From Platanthera guangdongensis (Eukaryota > Streptophyta > Magnoliopsida > Asparagales > Orchidaceae): a DNA stretch of 64,000 nucleotides. Position numbers and translations under genes: made by a program. Shown in pieces: positions 8,943-19,984 of this stretch. The stretch covers positions 108,819,213-108,883,212 of the forward strand of contig CM077163.1 of assembly GCA_039583875.1 (NCBI GenBank), in the 5' to 3' direction. The notes beneath the pieces were generated by a model. That model was not told where the DNA came from. It made no database searches and saw only the letters and a list, made by a program, of their open reading frames with translations. Positions within the stretch are counted from its first letter, which is position 1. Each line of letters opens with the position of its first letter.

Positions 8943-11900
8943 TGTAACGTCCCGAATCGCTCTAGGCCCCTAGTGTGTGTGTTTTGAGTCAGGAGGGTTG
9001 ACTCAAGTCCTGAGAAGTGCAGGGAGTTGGGCTGCACTTGTGGAGAAGTGGAGAAATCAATGTAGAGAGAAGTGACACGGGTAGTGACACGGCCGTGTCC
9101 CTACCCGTGTGCGTCGAGACGATCTCGACGAGGCGTGTCGAGATCGTCGAGAATCGTCGAGAGTCGTCGAGATCATGACACGGGTAGTGACACGGCCGTG
9201 TCCCTACCCGTGTGCGTCGAGATGATCTCGACGAGCCGTGTTGAATCGTCGAGAGTCGTCGAGATGGTGACACGGGTAGTGACACGGCCGTGTCCCTACC
9301 CGTGTGCGTGACACGGGTAGTGACACGGGCGTGTCCCTACCCGTGTGCGTCGAGTTGAGCTCGACGAGAAGTGTCGAGATGCAACCCGAGAAGTACACGG
9401 CCAATGACACGGCCAGGCACACGGCCGTGTCATGTGAACACGGGTTGGGACACGGGCGTGTCCCTACCCGTGTCAAGCATTGAATCGACATGGAAACCGC
9501 CACGGCCGTTTCGCGGAAGCGGGACACGGGTACGGACACGGCCGTGTCCCTACACGTGTCATATTTTATTTATATAAGGGACAGAAAACCCTAGCCGTTT
9601 TCATGCTCTTTTCATCTCCTATTTCCAGTGAGAACTCCTGTGAGAGGGAAAACTGCAGGAGCAAGTCCTACCGAAGGAGATCCGCCATCGCCGTGAAAGA
9701 GAAGATGCCGCCGAGGAGAACTACGCGATCCATGGCGAGAAATGGTGGTACCGCTGGAGCCAACGTGAGTTTCCTACCCTCTCCCTTGGTGCTAGATCTA
9801 TAGTTATGCCTTAGGAGAGACATCGACTCAAGAGAGTCTTGATGGAGAGGAGAAGATCTCTAGGTTAGGCCATGTTAGAACTTGTGTTCTAGACTTTAGA
9901 TCTCTTCAACCCTTCCCCTTATCTTCAATATGACGATGGGTGGGTGGTCTCGTGAGGAGTTTATGGCATTTGAGGTTGAATAAGGGAGGAGAATATTTCT
10001 GGAAAATTTAGAAACGATCGCTTGAGGAGGAAGACGAACCTATGCCGTTCATTTTCCTTTAAGATGCGCGCAGAATCTGTATTCTGCGCGCAGCGATCTT
10101 CTAGGCCATTTTCCATATGGATAAGGCCAGATCTGGGCTTTCGGCTAAACACGAAAGTTTAAGCCCTTGGAAATACCTTTCCAACGAGTGGTTGCACGAC
10201 TTCAGGTGATGTCTGTAGCCACGGGAAAGTCTAAACGAAAATGGGGTTTTACAAATCCTGCATGCAGAAACTGTGTTCTGTACGCAGCGGACTTCAAGTC
10301 CGATTTCAAGTAGGATAATGTCAAATCTGGGTTGAGCTCTGAATATGAAAGATGTAGTCCATGGAAATACCTTTCCATCGAGGGGTTACACGACTTCACC
10401 GGATTCCTGTAGCCTCGGGAATCTCCGGTCGAAGTTGCTGACCAGATTCAACCTGCGCCTAAATTCTGGGCTTAATGGAAAAATGGATTTTGTTTCGGTG
10501 AAATTATTAATGCAAGATACTTGCCTTGGATGAACCCTTATGATTAATCATTTGTTGTGTGATTGAAGTATCTTATTAATCATATTTCATATTACCAAAT
10601 TGTGAAACAAACTTGTTTAAAAGAATTGAACTGGTAGGAATTGAAAGATTGAATATGGTACACTTCATGTTTAAGTTATGATATTACTAAAAAGGATGAT
10701 GTGATAGATCTTATATGCGCATTACGTTACTTTACATTGTCATCATTTGGGAAGTCATATAGATGAATAGACCATGGCCATGGATATGTTTGACTAATGA
10801 AATGAGTCTAGTGGACCAATACTTAGAGCGTTGTCTCCCTACGGGTAGTATTGTGTAAGTTCGTAAGTGCGGTGTTGACCGCCACTTGTTTTGGTTGTGT
10901 TGAGATAGGGTGCGGATGGATGGTTGGGTTGTGCCCTCGTGTTTACTTCCGAGGCCCCTTCCATGTTGTGTTGATATGGTGTTTGCATGTGGTGTGAGTC
11001 GACACGCGGTGTCGTAATCCCGGGTTAAGGATAGTGTGGCAGGTCTACGGGCTCACCAGTCGTCACACCGACGGGAGTTGACAGTTAGACTTGGTCGGTT
11101 TGGGCTGTGTCCTCGGTGTTCACGTCCCGAGGCCCCTCCGGCCATGTGAACGGTTGGGCTGTGTCCTCGTGCTTTCTTCCGAGGCCCCTTCCGGGTCACG
11201 CAAGGCCAGTTCGGGCTGTGTTCTTGGTGCACATCTACGCAAGACCCCGCTGGGCCATAGTACGCATGGGCTCCGCTGTTGTGTTCTTAGCGTTGAGGCG
11301 TACGGAGGCCTAGGTGAAGTAGTGTGATACCCGCCTAGTAGTAGAAGTGCCCGTTCTACTGTCACCGCCTGGCCACGGCGGCTGATGCCTGAGAGGTTAG
11401 CTACCTGCTCGAAAAGTGGGAACTACAGTCTGTGTCGACATAGCAATTGCATGGGTGTGCATGGGTGAGTCATTGCATAGCATTCATAGCATTTCATATC
11501 ATTGCACGACAAGATCCTCATCGTATAAGTTTGTATGGGCACTCTTATACGATGAGTTACTTTATGTAACCCGATCCTTAACTTATAAGTTTGTATGGGC
11601 ATTCTTATAAGTTAAGTTACTTTCCTGCTGAAGCTTTCTTACACTTGTTATTATACCTTGATGGCTCTTGTAGAATTGTTAGTTTACATATTGATAGCTT
11701 TAGTAGAACTGCTAGTTATACATTGATACTCATGTACCTTGTCACCTGATTGTACTTTTATACTTACTGATATATATTGTGCCCTTGTTTCTCTTTCTCC
11801 GCCCGGTGCCGAGGAGTCGCCGGGGGAGCGGATGTGAAACCACTTAGTCGTTTCGACTAACGGTTGCTACGTCTTCCTTTTTAGGAGGTCACGCCGCAGG

Positions 11901-12299
11901 TAGAGCAGCCGCAGACTACGCAGCAGGACAGCCAGGCCAGGACGACAGGGCCTGATGTGACGGTGCCGTCGATACCGTCTGTTACTGATGTTAGTGTTTT
12001 GCTTACTCTGATGTAGCCCGTTTGGGCAATGATTAGCTGTACTCTGATATTTTGTAGAAGCATGTTTAGCTTCTCTTTATTGATGTTTTGGACTTTATAT
12101 ACTTAGTGTGGATTTTGACTTCTCTTGCTTATTTATTTGGTTGGGTTGGCATGAATTATTGATATTGTTGTAGCCGGCGGAATAGGCGTCTTGTGGTACA
12201 GGTTAGCCCGTGTGCTAATGCTACCGCAAGGCGGCTGTTCCGGGCATAAGACTCCCTCTTCGTGCCGTGTTTTGGGATCCGGGGAGGGGGGGTCTTACA
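8943..12299 (+). repeat. 3' LTR of the Tekay-type element
   Basis: Same length as the 5' LTR with every sub-feature displaced by exactly 8253 bases: array 9073-9562, TATA 9571-9578, putative exon 1 at 9705-9764, hairpins 11517-11616, acceptor at 11884. Differences from the 5' LTR are scattered single-base changes, for example near 1143, 1711 and 2107 of the 5' copy. The bases just before it (TTATAGGATT) are not the usual purine run, although ACGAAAT-type sequence typical of the lineage is at 8914-8920. Confidence 0.95.
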
Positions 12300-12304
12300 C
12301 ACCA

Positions 12305-12952
12305 GATCTTGGTTTATGGTACTCTAAATATATGGATTTTGAACTAACAGGGTATTCAGATGCAGATTTTGCAGGATGAAAAGAGGACAGGAAAATCACT
12401 ACAGGCAACTGTCATTTATTAAGAGGAAGACTAGTGACTTGGAGCATCAAGAAACAAGCAAGTGTTGTTATATCAACAACAGAGTCAGAGTATATTTCAG
12501 CAGGTAGTTATTGTGATCAGTTGTTGTGGATTCAGCATCAGCTAGGATTATGACCTCAAGGTAAGTAGGACCCCTTTTTATTGTGATTCCATTTGTGCTA
12601 TTTCTATTGCTTGAAATCCTACCTCATACAGCAGGACTAAGCAGATAGAAATTAGATATCATTTTATTAGGGAGCATGTGAAAAAGGAAGATATTAATCT
12701 TGAGTTTGTCCCCACAGACAAGCAAGTAGCTGACATCTTTACTGAGCCAGAAGATGATGAAAAGTTCAACACCTTCAAGTTTGAGTTGTGTTTGTTGAAC
12801 TTAGTCAAGCTTCAGTCACTCCCTATAAATTTAGTTTTATTGCAGGATATGTTCTTCTTACAGGATATGAAGACCTTAAGTGGTAAGAAGACCAAAGTGA
12901 CCATCAGTAAAATGATGGCAAAAGTGGATCCAATTGAGGGGAAGCAAGTCTA
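12305..12952 (+). pseudogene. Copia element A: RNase H and pol C-terminus
   Basis: Continuation of the reading cut at 689. It shows the RNase H landmarks LTGYSDADFAG, GRLVTWSIKKQ and VVISTTESEYISAGS, then the pol tail VPTDKQVADIFTEP. Stops near 12378, 12553 and 12652 and frame slips make it non-functional. About 45 codons after the usual RNase H end stay open (MFFLQDM, KVTISKMMAKV) and are shared with element B, so this tail is a family trait. The last frame ends at 12952. Confidence 0.88.
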
Positions 12953-13475
12953 ATAGATGCAGGGGCAGAATCAACCTCATATAAAGAGGAATCTAGCAGT
13001 TGTACGAAGGGTATCAACTACAATCAGTAGGTGGAGAAGCACATCAAAATAAGCCAGCTCTTCCCTGACTATTCTTTGAAAGTCAAAAGGGGGGAGAGAA
13101 AGAAGGAATTAAGTGGCATATCAAATGGCATCAAAGATTGGTCAAGTGTAGCATCATCAAGTCTTGCATCAGAGCTTGATTAAGTGGTATCAAATTCAGG
13201 GTGAGAAAGAAATGCTGCTCCGATCAAGTGGTATCAGATTCATGGGGAGAAAGAAATACCCCCATGTAGTATTCAATTGGTATCACACAACTTGCAACAA
13301 AATATGGGGAGCAGGTGATGCTCACCAAATAGGCAAGTCTAAGAAATGTGGTAACCTTCCAAGATCTGCTCTGCTATAATAATATATTTTATTGCTATAT
13401 ATATTATGTGGGTCATTGACTAAGAAATGTGAACAATTTGAATAAGGGTTTTGACTTCTTCAAATGGAGGGAGAT
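12953..13475 (+). other. Copia A 3' region with repeated PBS-like and PPT-like modules
   Basis: No coding. Purine-rich runs resembling GGGGGAGAAAGAAAT occur at 13088-13104, 13199-13213, 13244-13256 and 13305-13315, two of them preceded by AAGTGGTATCA, the sequence at the LTR/primer-site junction. The true polypurine tract is AAATGGAGGGAGAT at 13462-13475, directly before the LTR. Multiple purine tracts upstream of the 3' LTR are a known Sirevirus trait, supporting that placement. Confidence 0.75.
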
Positions 13476-15961
13476 TGTTGGGTCCATTGAACCACATGGA
13501 CCAGATTTGTAAGAAGTCAAACAAGTCAATGACACACACTAGTTGTATTTGATGCGTGTTTGAGTTTATGCAAGCAGGTCATTCCCTATTACACTGATTG
13601 GGCAGGTGGACACCAAGCAAGCTGGTGGACTAGCAGGAATTTGCCTAAGTCTACAGGTGTTGAGTGAAGCAATCTCAACACCTGTCGACTTAGGCAAATT
13701 GAAGTCTTAGGAAACACCTGTAGACTTAGGCAAATTCCTGCTAGATAGGCATTGAGTGAAGCATTGAGTGAAGCAAGCTCACTCAATGCCAAATGCAAGG
13801 GAAGTTGCTAGATAGGCTGGAAATCGCCTAAATCCTCAGGCGTTAATTGAAGTCAATTCACTAAATGCCAGGTAAGTAAAATCATTGAGTATAGCAATGT
13901 TAGTCTAAGCCTAATGATTGGCAAGCAGAAAATGTGGCTAAGGCGGCAGGCATTGAGTGTAGTTCACTCACTCAATGCCATACAGCAAAAAGCTGTGAGA
14001 TAGGCTGAAACAGTCAAAGCCTAAGGAGAAACTGGTTGAAATGTGTCTAAGTCCACAGGCGTTGAGTGAAGTCTACTCAATCAACGCCATACAACATAAA
14101 TTGTTGAGTATATCTCAGACAGTCAACATCACAGAAAATCTGTGTAGATATTTAACTAAGTCCACGGGCTTTGAATGAGGCAAGCTCACTCAATGTCATA
14201 TGATAAAAAGCATTGAGTGATTCTCATTAAGTCTGAACCAGTGTTTTCAGACACAGAAAATTGGTTAAGTCCAAATGCATTGAGTGTAGCTTACTCACTC
14301 AACGCCATATAACAGAAGAATATTCGTTAAGTAGTTGGCGTTGAGTGAAGCTTACTCACTCAATGCCAAGTGACAAAATATGTCTAAGTAGTATGGCATT
14401 GAGTGATGAAGGCTTACTCAACGCCTAGTAACAAAAAGTTTTGCTAAGGCAAAAGGCGTGGAGTGATGAATACACACTCAATGCTCTCAACGCCCTGTAA
14501 TAGAAAGTTTGGCTAAGGAAAAAAAGTGTTGAGTGATGAAGACACACTCAACGCTCTCAATGCCTAGTAAAAGTAAGTTTGGCAAAGGAAAAAAGCGTAG
14601 AGTGATGAAGACACACTAAACTCTATCAACGCCATGTGATAGAAAGCATTGAGTGATGAAGACACACTGAATGCTCTCAATGTCTGAGAAGCAGGAATAT
14701 TTTCTAAGGCAAAAATTGTTGAGTGAACTCAACGCTCTCAACGCCTAATGACTGAAATATTTTCTAAGACTTTTGGCATTGAGTGATGGTTGCTCACTCA
14801 ACGCCTGGTGACAGAAAATATGTCTAAATGTTTTGGCATTGAGTGATGCTTACTAACTCAACGCGTATGCTAATGTTGCTTGATTTTGGCTAAGTCCACA
14901 GATGACAAACGTCAGCATGAGTCAGCAAAAGTAAACAAAGTCAACACAGTTCAAATTAGTTACGGGAAAGATGGTGTAAGCCATTGATTACGTCGGCGGC
15001 CAGCTTTTATCATATTCTACAAATGGAAGGTGGCAAATCAGCAATTAAGTTTGGGCCCCACAACATAAAGAACCGTTGATCGATGATCAATAAAAGGAAA
15101 AGATTGGTTGAATCAACAACAAGTAATTAGGGTTTTCTGATTTCGCATTTGCGGCTAAACATCATCTTCTTCGTCGCCATTACTACTGAGTCTGAAGGTC
15201 CTATTAAGTTCAGTCAACCCGAAAGCAAAAAGGGATAGCTGCTGCAATATTCATCTACGACAGTAAGGTCATAACTAATTCCTAAACGAGAAGAGGCAGA
15301 GATTTCTACAAGCTACTTCCAACACAAGCAGCCCAGTACTGAAGACCTTGTCAACTTGTTACTGTGAAGAAGATAGGATTGAAATCTGCTTAGCCCAGGA
15401 AAATAGACTTAGAGCTCTTTATCTGGTGTCTAATTATTTCAAATCACTGCTATTTTATGCAGGTTCTAATGTTGGATCTGAGTGTAAGATTTTTCAGTGA
15501 ATCTTAGTGTAGGTCTATATTATAAAGGTCAAGGTGAGATCTGTTATTGATCTGAGTGTGGGATTACTATGTCAATCTGAGTTGTAGGCCTATGTTATAA
15601 AGGATTAGGTAGGATCCAGTTGGAATATGAGTGGTAGAGCATATTGCTAGAGTTGTAAGTCTTGAAGAAGACTGAGTGGTCCTGCGGGATCCTCTTATAA
15701 GCTCCTTAGAGCCGAATTTTTGGGGAAGAGACTTATCTGACACACTGTTAGAATGGCACATAGGTACAGTGGACATACTCGTAATCTGGGGAACACTATA
15801 AAATATCGGTGTCATATGGTTAATGTTCTTGAAATCTTAATCTACCAAATCACCAAGCATAGCAATTAAGGTATAGGTCTAGATAATTAAAAAGAGACCA
15901 AAAACCTATTCCCACCTCCCCCCGTCTAGATGTTAGTTGACCTTGAAAATAAAGTTTTTCA
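13476..15961 (+). repeat. LTR shared by copia elements A and B
   Basis: 2486-bp LTR, TGTTGGGTCC to AAGTTTTTCA. It has a polypurine tract on its left (end of A) and a TGGTATCAGAG primer site on its right (start of B), so it is both the 3' LTR of A and the 5' LTR of B. It contains the GTTGAGTGA hairpin array and ends in a C-rich run (about 15911-15922). CAATAAAAGG near 15090 is a possible TATA-like site. Confidence 0.88.
13640..14870. repeat. GTTGAGTGA / TCACTCAACGCC hairpin array (A/B LTR)
   Basis: About twenty degenerate units in which GGCGTTGAGTGA is followed within some 5-20 bases by its inverse TCACTCAACGCC. Units are spaced roughly 50-80 bases apart and joined by GTCTAAG-type spacers. 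Each can form a hairpin. A and G are often exchanged in the core (CATTGAGTGA, CGTTGAGTGA), as expected from C-to-T decay. Confidence 0.88.
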
Positions 15962-16041
15962 AGTGGTATCAGAGGGAGGTTACTCAAAGAAGGCTTAACA
16001 GTCTGAGTAGAACTCCAACGTCAGCAAGAAAATCTATTCTT

Positions 16042-17305
16042 ATGGGTTCAGGAGTGAACTATAAGGAGTTGGGAGCCATGAAGCTTCCTATCTTTAGGAA
16101 GAAAGGGTTTGGCATCTGGAAGGAAAAGGTTAGGTTGTTTATGGAGGCAGCTGACCCTAGGATCTTCATCACAATCAAGGAAGGGCCTTTCATCCCTATA
16201 AAATTGTCATCTCTGGATGCAAATGTCCAGACACCCAAGACCTACTCTGAAATGACAAAGGATGAAATCCATGCCACCATGGGCAAGAGGGCACAAAATA
16301 TAATAGTTAGTGTCATAGATGACTCCACCTTCCAAAACCTGGTACACTGCAAGACTGCAAAGGAGATGTAGGATACCCTAGTGGTCTACATAGAGGGAAC
16401 AAAGGAAGTGAGAGATGACAGGAAGTTCATGCTCAATCAAGAGTATGACGCATTCATGCAGAGAAATACTGATATCATAACTGAGTGTTATGAAAGATTC
16501 TTCAGGATTGTCAATGAGCTGAGGACATATGGCAGTCTTCAGCACCTATGAGCTGAATGACAAGTTTCTCAGGTCTCTAACTAGAGATAGGGAGGCTAAA
16601 ATCTGTGTCATTAGAGAAGTGGCAAAAGTAGCAGACACACCACCACCAACATTTTCTGGAAAGCTGTTGTCCTATGAAATACTGCTAAATTCCAGAAAGG
16701 AGGAGGAGAAAAATAACAAGTCTGTGGTCAAAAAAAAATTTATGGCACTCAAAGCTGAAGTCATACAAAGGAGCAGAAGGAAGACACCTTCTCCATCAAG
16801 GCGGGATGCTGAATCTAACTCAGAAAAATAAGAGACCAGCACATCAGACTACCATTTGTCTGATGAAGACTTGGCTGCCTTCTCCAGGCAGTTCTAGAAG
16901 TTTATGAATAACAAACACTGGAAAAGTAGGCCCTCCTCCTCCTCTCATCCCAAAGAATACTACTACAAGGGCAGGAATAATTCCTTTAAGGAGGACAGGT
17001 ATGGTTCTAAACACAGCAAACATATTTCATCTAAAGTGGTTTGTTATTGTTGCAGCAAGCTAGGGCATGCAATAGTCGACTACCCTGTCAAAACGAAGGA
17101 ATCTGGTGAGAAGAAGTACCGCAAGCAAAAAGGTAGGGAGGATAAATCCTTCATTGCTAAGAAGAAAATAAGTTGTACTGACTCTTCCTCTTCAGAGTCA
17201 GAAAAAGAAGAGGATGATGAAGCCTACATTGGTCTTATTGTTGTTATGCTGGAAGAAGAAGAAGAGAACTGCTGCCATGGACTGATTGCTCTGACTGATG
17301 AATAA
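16042..17305 (+). pseudogene. gag: Copia B Gag
   Basis: Starts MGSGVNYKELGAMKLPIF at 16042, 68 bases after the primer site. The stretch closely matches the start of the minus-strand copy C (MGSGETHKELGSMKLPIC), which supports this start. The copia Gag core follows (FGIWKEKVRLFMEAADPRI, then TAKEM). A stop at about 16369 and a frame slip near 16530 break it. Later segments FLRSLTRDREAKICVIREVAKVADTPPPTF and KLLSYEILLNSRKEEEKN match C. The zinc knuckle at about 17042-17083 reads C, C, H, then Tyr where the last Cys should be. An acidic Ser/Glu tract (SSSSESEKEEDDEAYIGL) ends it. Confidence 0.88.
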
Positions 17306-18423
17306 TACACCCAGGAACAACCTGGTCAACTCAAGGTAAATTCTCTATCCAAGTATTCTTCTGAGCTCGGCTATGAGACCAGCCCAGATTCTGAAGCTCA
17401 TTGATCAAAAGATGAAGGAGATTCTGAGTCTGAGGAAGATGTTAATTCTATAATTGGCAAATATGGTATCTTTCTGAGTGCTTTCGAGGAAAGCAAATTT
17501 CTAGCTAAGAAGCAAGCTAAGGAAATCAATTCCCTTTAGCTTGCTGCTTCCCAGCATGCAGATTTAGCCATATTGTTAGATCAAATAATGAAATAGATCA
17601 GTGAGCTGGAAACTATTTCCTTCATTCAGATATGTACCATAAAGTACCAAAAAATAGAAAAAGGGACCTGGAAGTGCTGCTGGAGAGAGAAGAGAATAGT
17701 GGCTAGCTATTCAAAGCCCAGTTTAGTTCTTCCCTTGATGGACACCTTCACTTCACAAAAGTGTAACAAGGGGTTGTGATTTAAGGGATCCCCAAGAGTT
17801 GTGAATCCCAAAGGAAAGGGTAAAGCTCCAGCACAGCCACTGGCCTCAAAGCCTCATGTTCCATTCAAGAGAATGGTGCAAACTTCCAACATATATGACC
17901 AAGAGAGTACCTATGGTCACTTGAAGAATGGTAGTTCCACTAGTGTGAGCAAAGATGCTCCACACTATGGTGGTAGATATAGCAAGGGTGCAAGTGCCTT
18001 CAAGGTATCCCATGAGGAGATTCAAATGGCCCATCATGGACCATTTGGGTTTGGTGCACCTGTCCCAACACTCAAGAACAAGGTAGCTGCCTATTCTCAG
18101 GATCTCCCAACCCAAAATCAGACAAGGGGCAAGTCTGTCATCACGCCAGACTTGGGGATATCTAAGGGCATCAAGAGTAAGTTTTTTGAAAAGAAGACAA
18201 CTGCTGGTAGGGCTCGAGATATTCCAAGTACTTCTACTACTAGACATGTCCGAAGTCAAACTGTGGGTGGAAGATATAGGAAAAAGGCTGTTGTTACACC
18301 TTCTGGACTGAGAGCTGCTAACAACACTGATATAAGATCAGCCCTTAAAAAGGTACAATATTTATTAGTGTTGGTGTTGTGGCAAAGTGGGTCAATATGC
18401 TATAGATTGCTAGCACAATACAA
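17306..18423 (+). pseudogene. Copia B Gag spacer with a second, damaged zinc knuckle
   Basis: Degenerate region between Gag and protease. 17306-17800 holds broken acidic and coiled-coil-like coding (stops near 17403 and 17538). From 17801 a 223-codon frame rich in Gly, Ser, Lys and Pro continues to 18472, with no domain I recognise. Near 18371-18412, in another frame, lies CWCCGKVGQYAIDC: a CCHC knuckle with Gln in place of His. A second knuckle before pol is known in Sirevirus-type elements. No function remains. Confidence 0.6.
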
Positions 18424-19944
18424 GTGTGCCAAGGGCAAGAGAGAGCTTACATGTCAGAAGAGATGCAGGTAGGCATGGTTATTATCAGACTACATGCATG
18501 GATATCAAATGGCTTGCAGGTTAGTCCAAGTGGTCATTCCCCTAAATGGTACACTCCCGTAATGAATGGATCCAAAGTCATCTTTGGTGGTTCAGAAAGG
18601 GGAGTAACTAGAGGGTATGGTAAGATATCAAATGGCATAATCACTATCACACAAGTAGCTTATGTGAAAGGGTTGCAACACAACCTCATAAGCATAAGCC
18701 AACTATATGATCTTGGCTATGACACTTCATTCCTCAAGAATGAGTGTCAAATTAGGAGGTCAAGTGACCAAGGGGTCATCTTGACAAGCACAAGGAGAGT
18801 AAATATTTATTATCTTAATTTTTCTTGTGAAGGTAAGGACTTTCCCATATGCCTAATTGCAGATGAGAAAGCCTCATTTTATGTCAAATGGCATAAGAGG
18901 TTGGCTCATCTGAACTATAAGACCATAGGTAAACTCTTTAGTAAAAAGGTAGTCAGAAATGGCCCCAAGTTGAAATGTAGTAAGGAGGGTATCTGCACTG
19001 CATGCCAAAATGGCAAACAGACCAAGACCTCCTTCAAGAGCACTGGGGTCAAAGAATCAGTGAAGTGCCTATACCTCCTGCATATGGACTTGTTTGGTCC
19101 TATACCAGTTCAATGTCTAGGGAGGAAAGTCTACACCCTTGTGGTTGTTGATGACTTTTCTAAGTTTGCTTGGGTGTTCTTCCTTAAGAGAAAGGATGAA
19201 ACCCTTGAAGTCTTCAAGACTTTTGTTAAGCAGATACAGAATGAACTAGACAGTACTATGGTCAAAATCATAAGTGACAATGAGACTAAATTTCAGTCTC
19301 CAAGCATGACAAGGTTCTGTAAAGAGCAAAGGATTCACCATGAATTCTCCTCTCCTAGAACACCCCAGCAAAATAGAGTTGCTGAGAGAAAAAATAGAAC
19401 ACTCATAGAGGTTGGTAGGACCTTGTTAAGTGAAATATCTATCCTAGAATATTTCTGGGCTGAGGAAGTAAACACTGCATGTCATGTCCTTAACAGGGCT
19501 TCTATTATCAAAAGCCACAAGGAGACTCCCTATGAGACATTGAAAGACAGAAAACCAAACTTATCCTACTTCGGGATTTTTGGTAGCATGTGGTATGTAC
19601 TGAACAATGGAATGTCCTATGTGACTATGTTTGCTGTCAAGTCCCATGAAGGGATCTTTGTTAGGTACAACAATAATAGTAGGGCATATAGGATCTACAA
19701 CTTGACAAGTCAAGTTGTAGAAGAGTCAGTTCATATCATCTTTGATGAATCAAACATGATTAACTATGAGCTGTCCAGCTCATCTTCTAGTTCTACAGGC
19801 ATAAAGGAGGTGATGGAAAAGCTTACCAGCAAGGAATATGCTCCAACAGTCCAAGATAAGAGAAAATATGTGTGTGGTCCAGAGGGAACTCAAGACTCAC
19901 AAGTTAAAGATGAAGAACAACCAGCTGAAGATAATAAAGAATAG
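18424..19944 (+). CDS. Copia B protease remnant and integrase
   Basis: Open frame of 506 codons. It reads through the protease region, but compared with copy C about 22 codons holding the catalytic Asp-Ser-Gly are missing in frame, at about 18550. After ITITQVAYVKGLQHNLISISQL comes the integrase zinc domain (WHKRLAHLN ... CTACQNGKQTK) and the catalytic core: Asp in HMDLFGP, Asp in IISDNETKF, Glu in PQQNRVAERKN. The C-terminal part (YFGIFGSMWYVLNN, IIFDESNMINYE) and an acidic tail follow. Integrase would insert cDNA into host DNA, but without protease and with broken gag and RT this copy cannot mobilise itself. TAG stop at 19942-19944. Confidence 0.85.
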   Translation: MCQGQERAYMSEEMQVGMVIIRLHAWISNGLQVSPSGHSPKWYTPVMNGSKVIFGGSERGVTRGYGKISNGIITITQVAYVKGLQHNLISISQLYDLGYDTSFLKNECQIRRSSDQGVILTSTRRVNIYYLNFSCEGKDFPICLIADEKASFYVKWHKRLAHLNYKTIGKLFSKKVVRNGPKLKCSKEGICTACQNGKQTKTSFKSTGVKESVKCLYLLHMDLFGPIPVQCLGRKVYTLVVVDDFSKFAWVFFLKRKDETLEVFKTFVKQIQNELDSTMVKIISDNETKFQSPSMTRFCKEQRIHHEFSSPRTPQQNRVAERKNRTLIEVGRTLLSEISILEYFWAEEVNTACHVLNRASIIKSHKETPYETLKDRKPNLSYFGIFGSMWYVLNNGMSYVTMFAVKSHEGIFVRYNNNSRAYRIYNLTSQVVEESVHIIFDESNMINYELSSSSSSSTGIKEVMEKLTSKEYAPTVQDKRKYVCGPEGTQDSQVKDEEQPAEDNKE

Positions 19945-19984
19945 CTAGCTGAAGGCTGATTGCCTCCAGCTATAAGGCATCTAA

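Larger units (their letters stand above)
690..12299 (+). mobile_element. Full-length Tekay-type Gypsy retrotransposon (chromovirus)
   Basis: Complete LTR retrotransposon of 11,610 bp inserted in the RNase H region of copia element A. The two LTRs are both 3357 bp, begin TGTAACGTCCC and end GGTCTTACA. They show about 16 substitutions and no length change by eye. The 5-bp target duplication CACCA is at 685-689 and 12300-12304. The internal part has a Met-tRNA-type primer site, a gag ORF and a pol ORF in the order protease, RT, RNase H, integrase, chromodomain. That order with a C-terminal chromodomain defines chromoviruses, and the long LTRs and protein wording fit Tekay/Del. Both long ORFs are open, so the copy looks young and possibly autonomous. 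No clear polypurine tract precedes the 3' LTR. Confidence 0.95.

Noticed and set aside
690..12299. A 3.36-kb segmental duplication (690-4046 and 8943-12299)
   Set aside because: The two copies bound a retrotransposon with a primer site, TG/CA ends and a 5-bp target duplication, so they are its LTRs.
13640..14870. Regularly spaced repeats resembling a CRISPR array
   Set aside because: Units are degenerate, spacers are related to each other, the array sits in a plant LTR and there are no cas genes.
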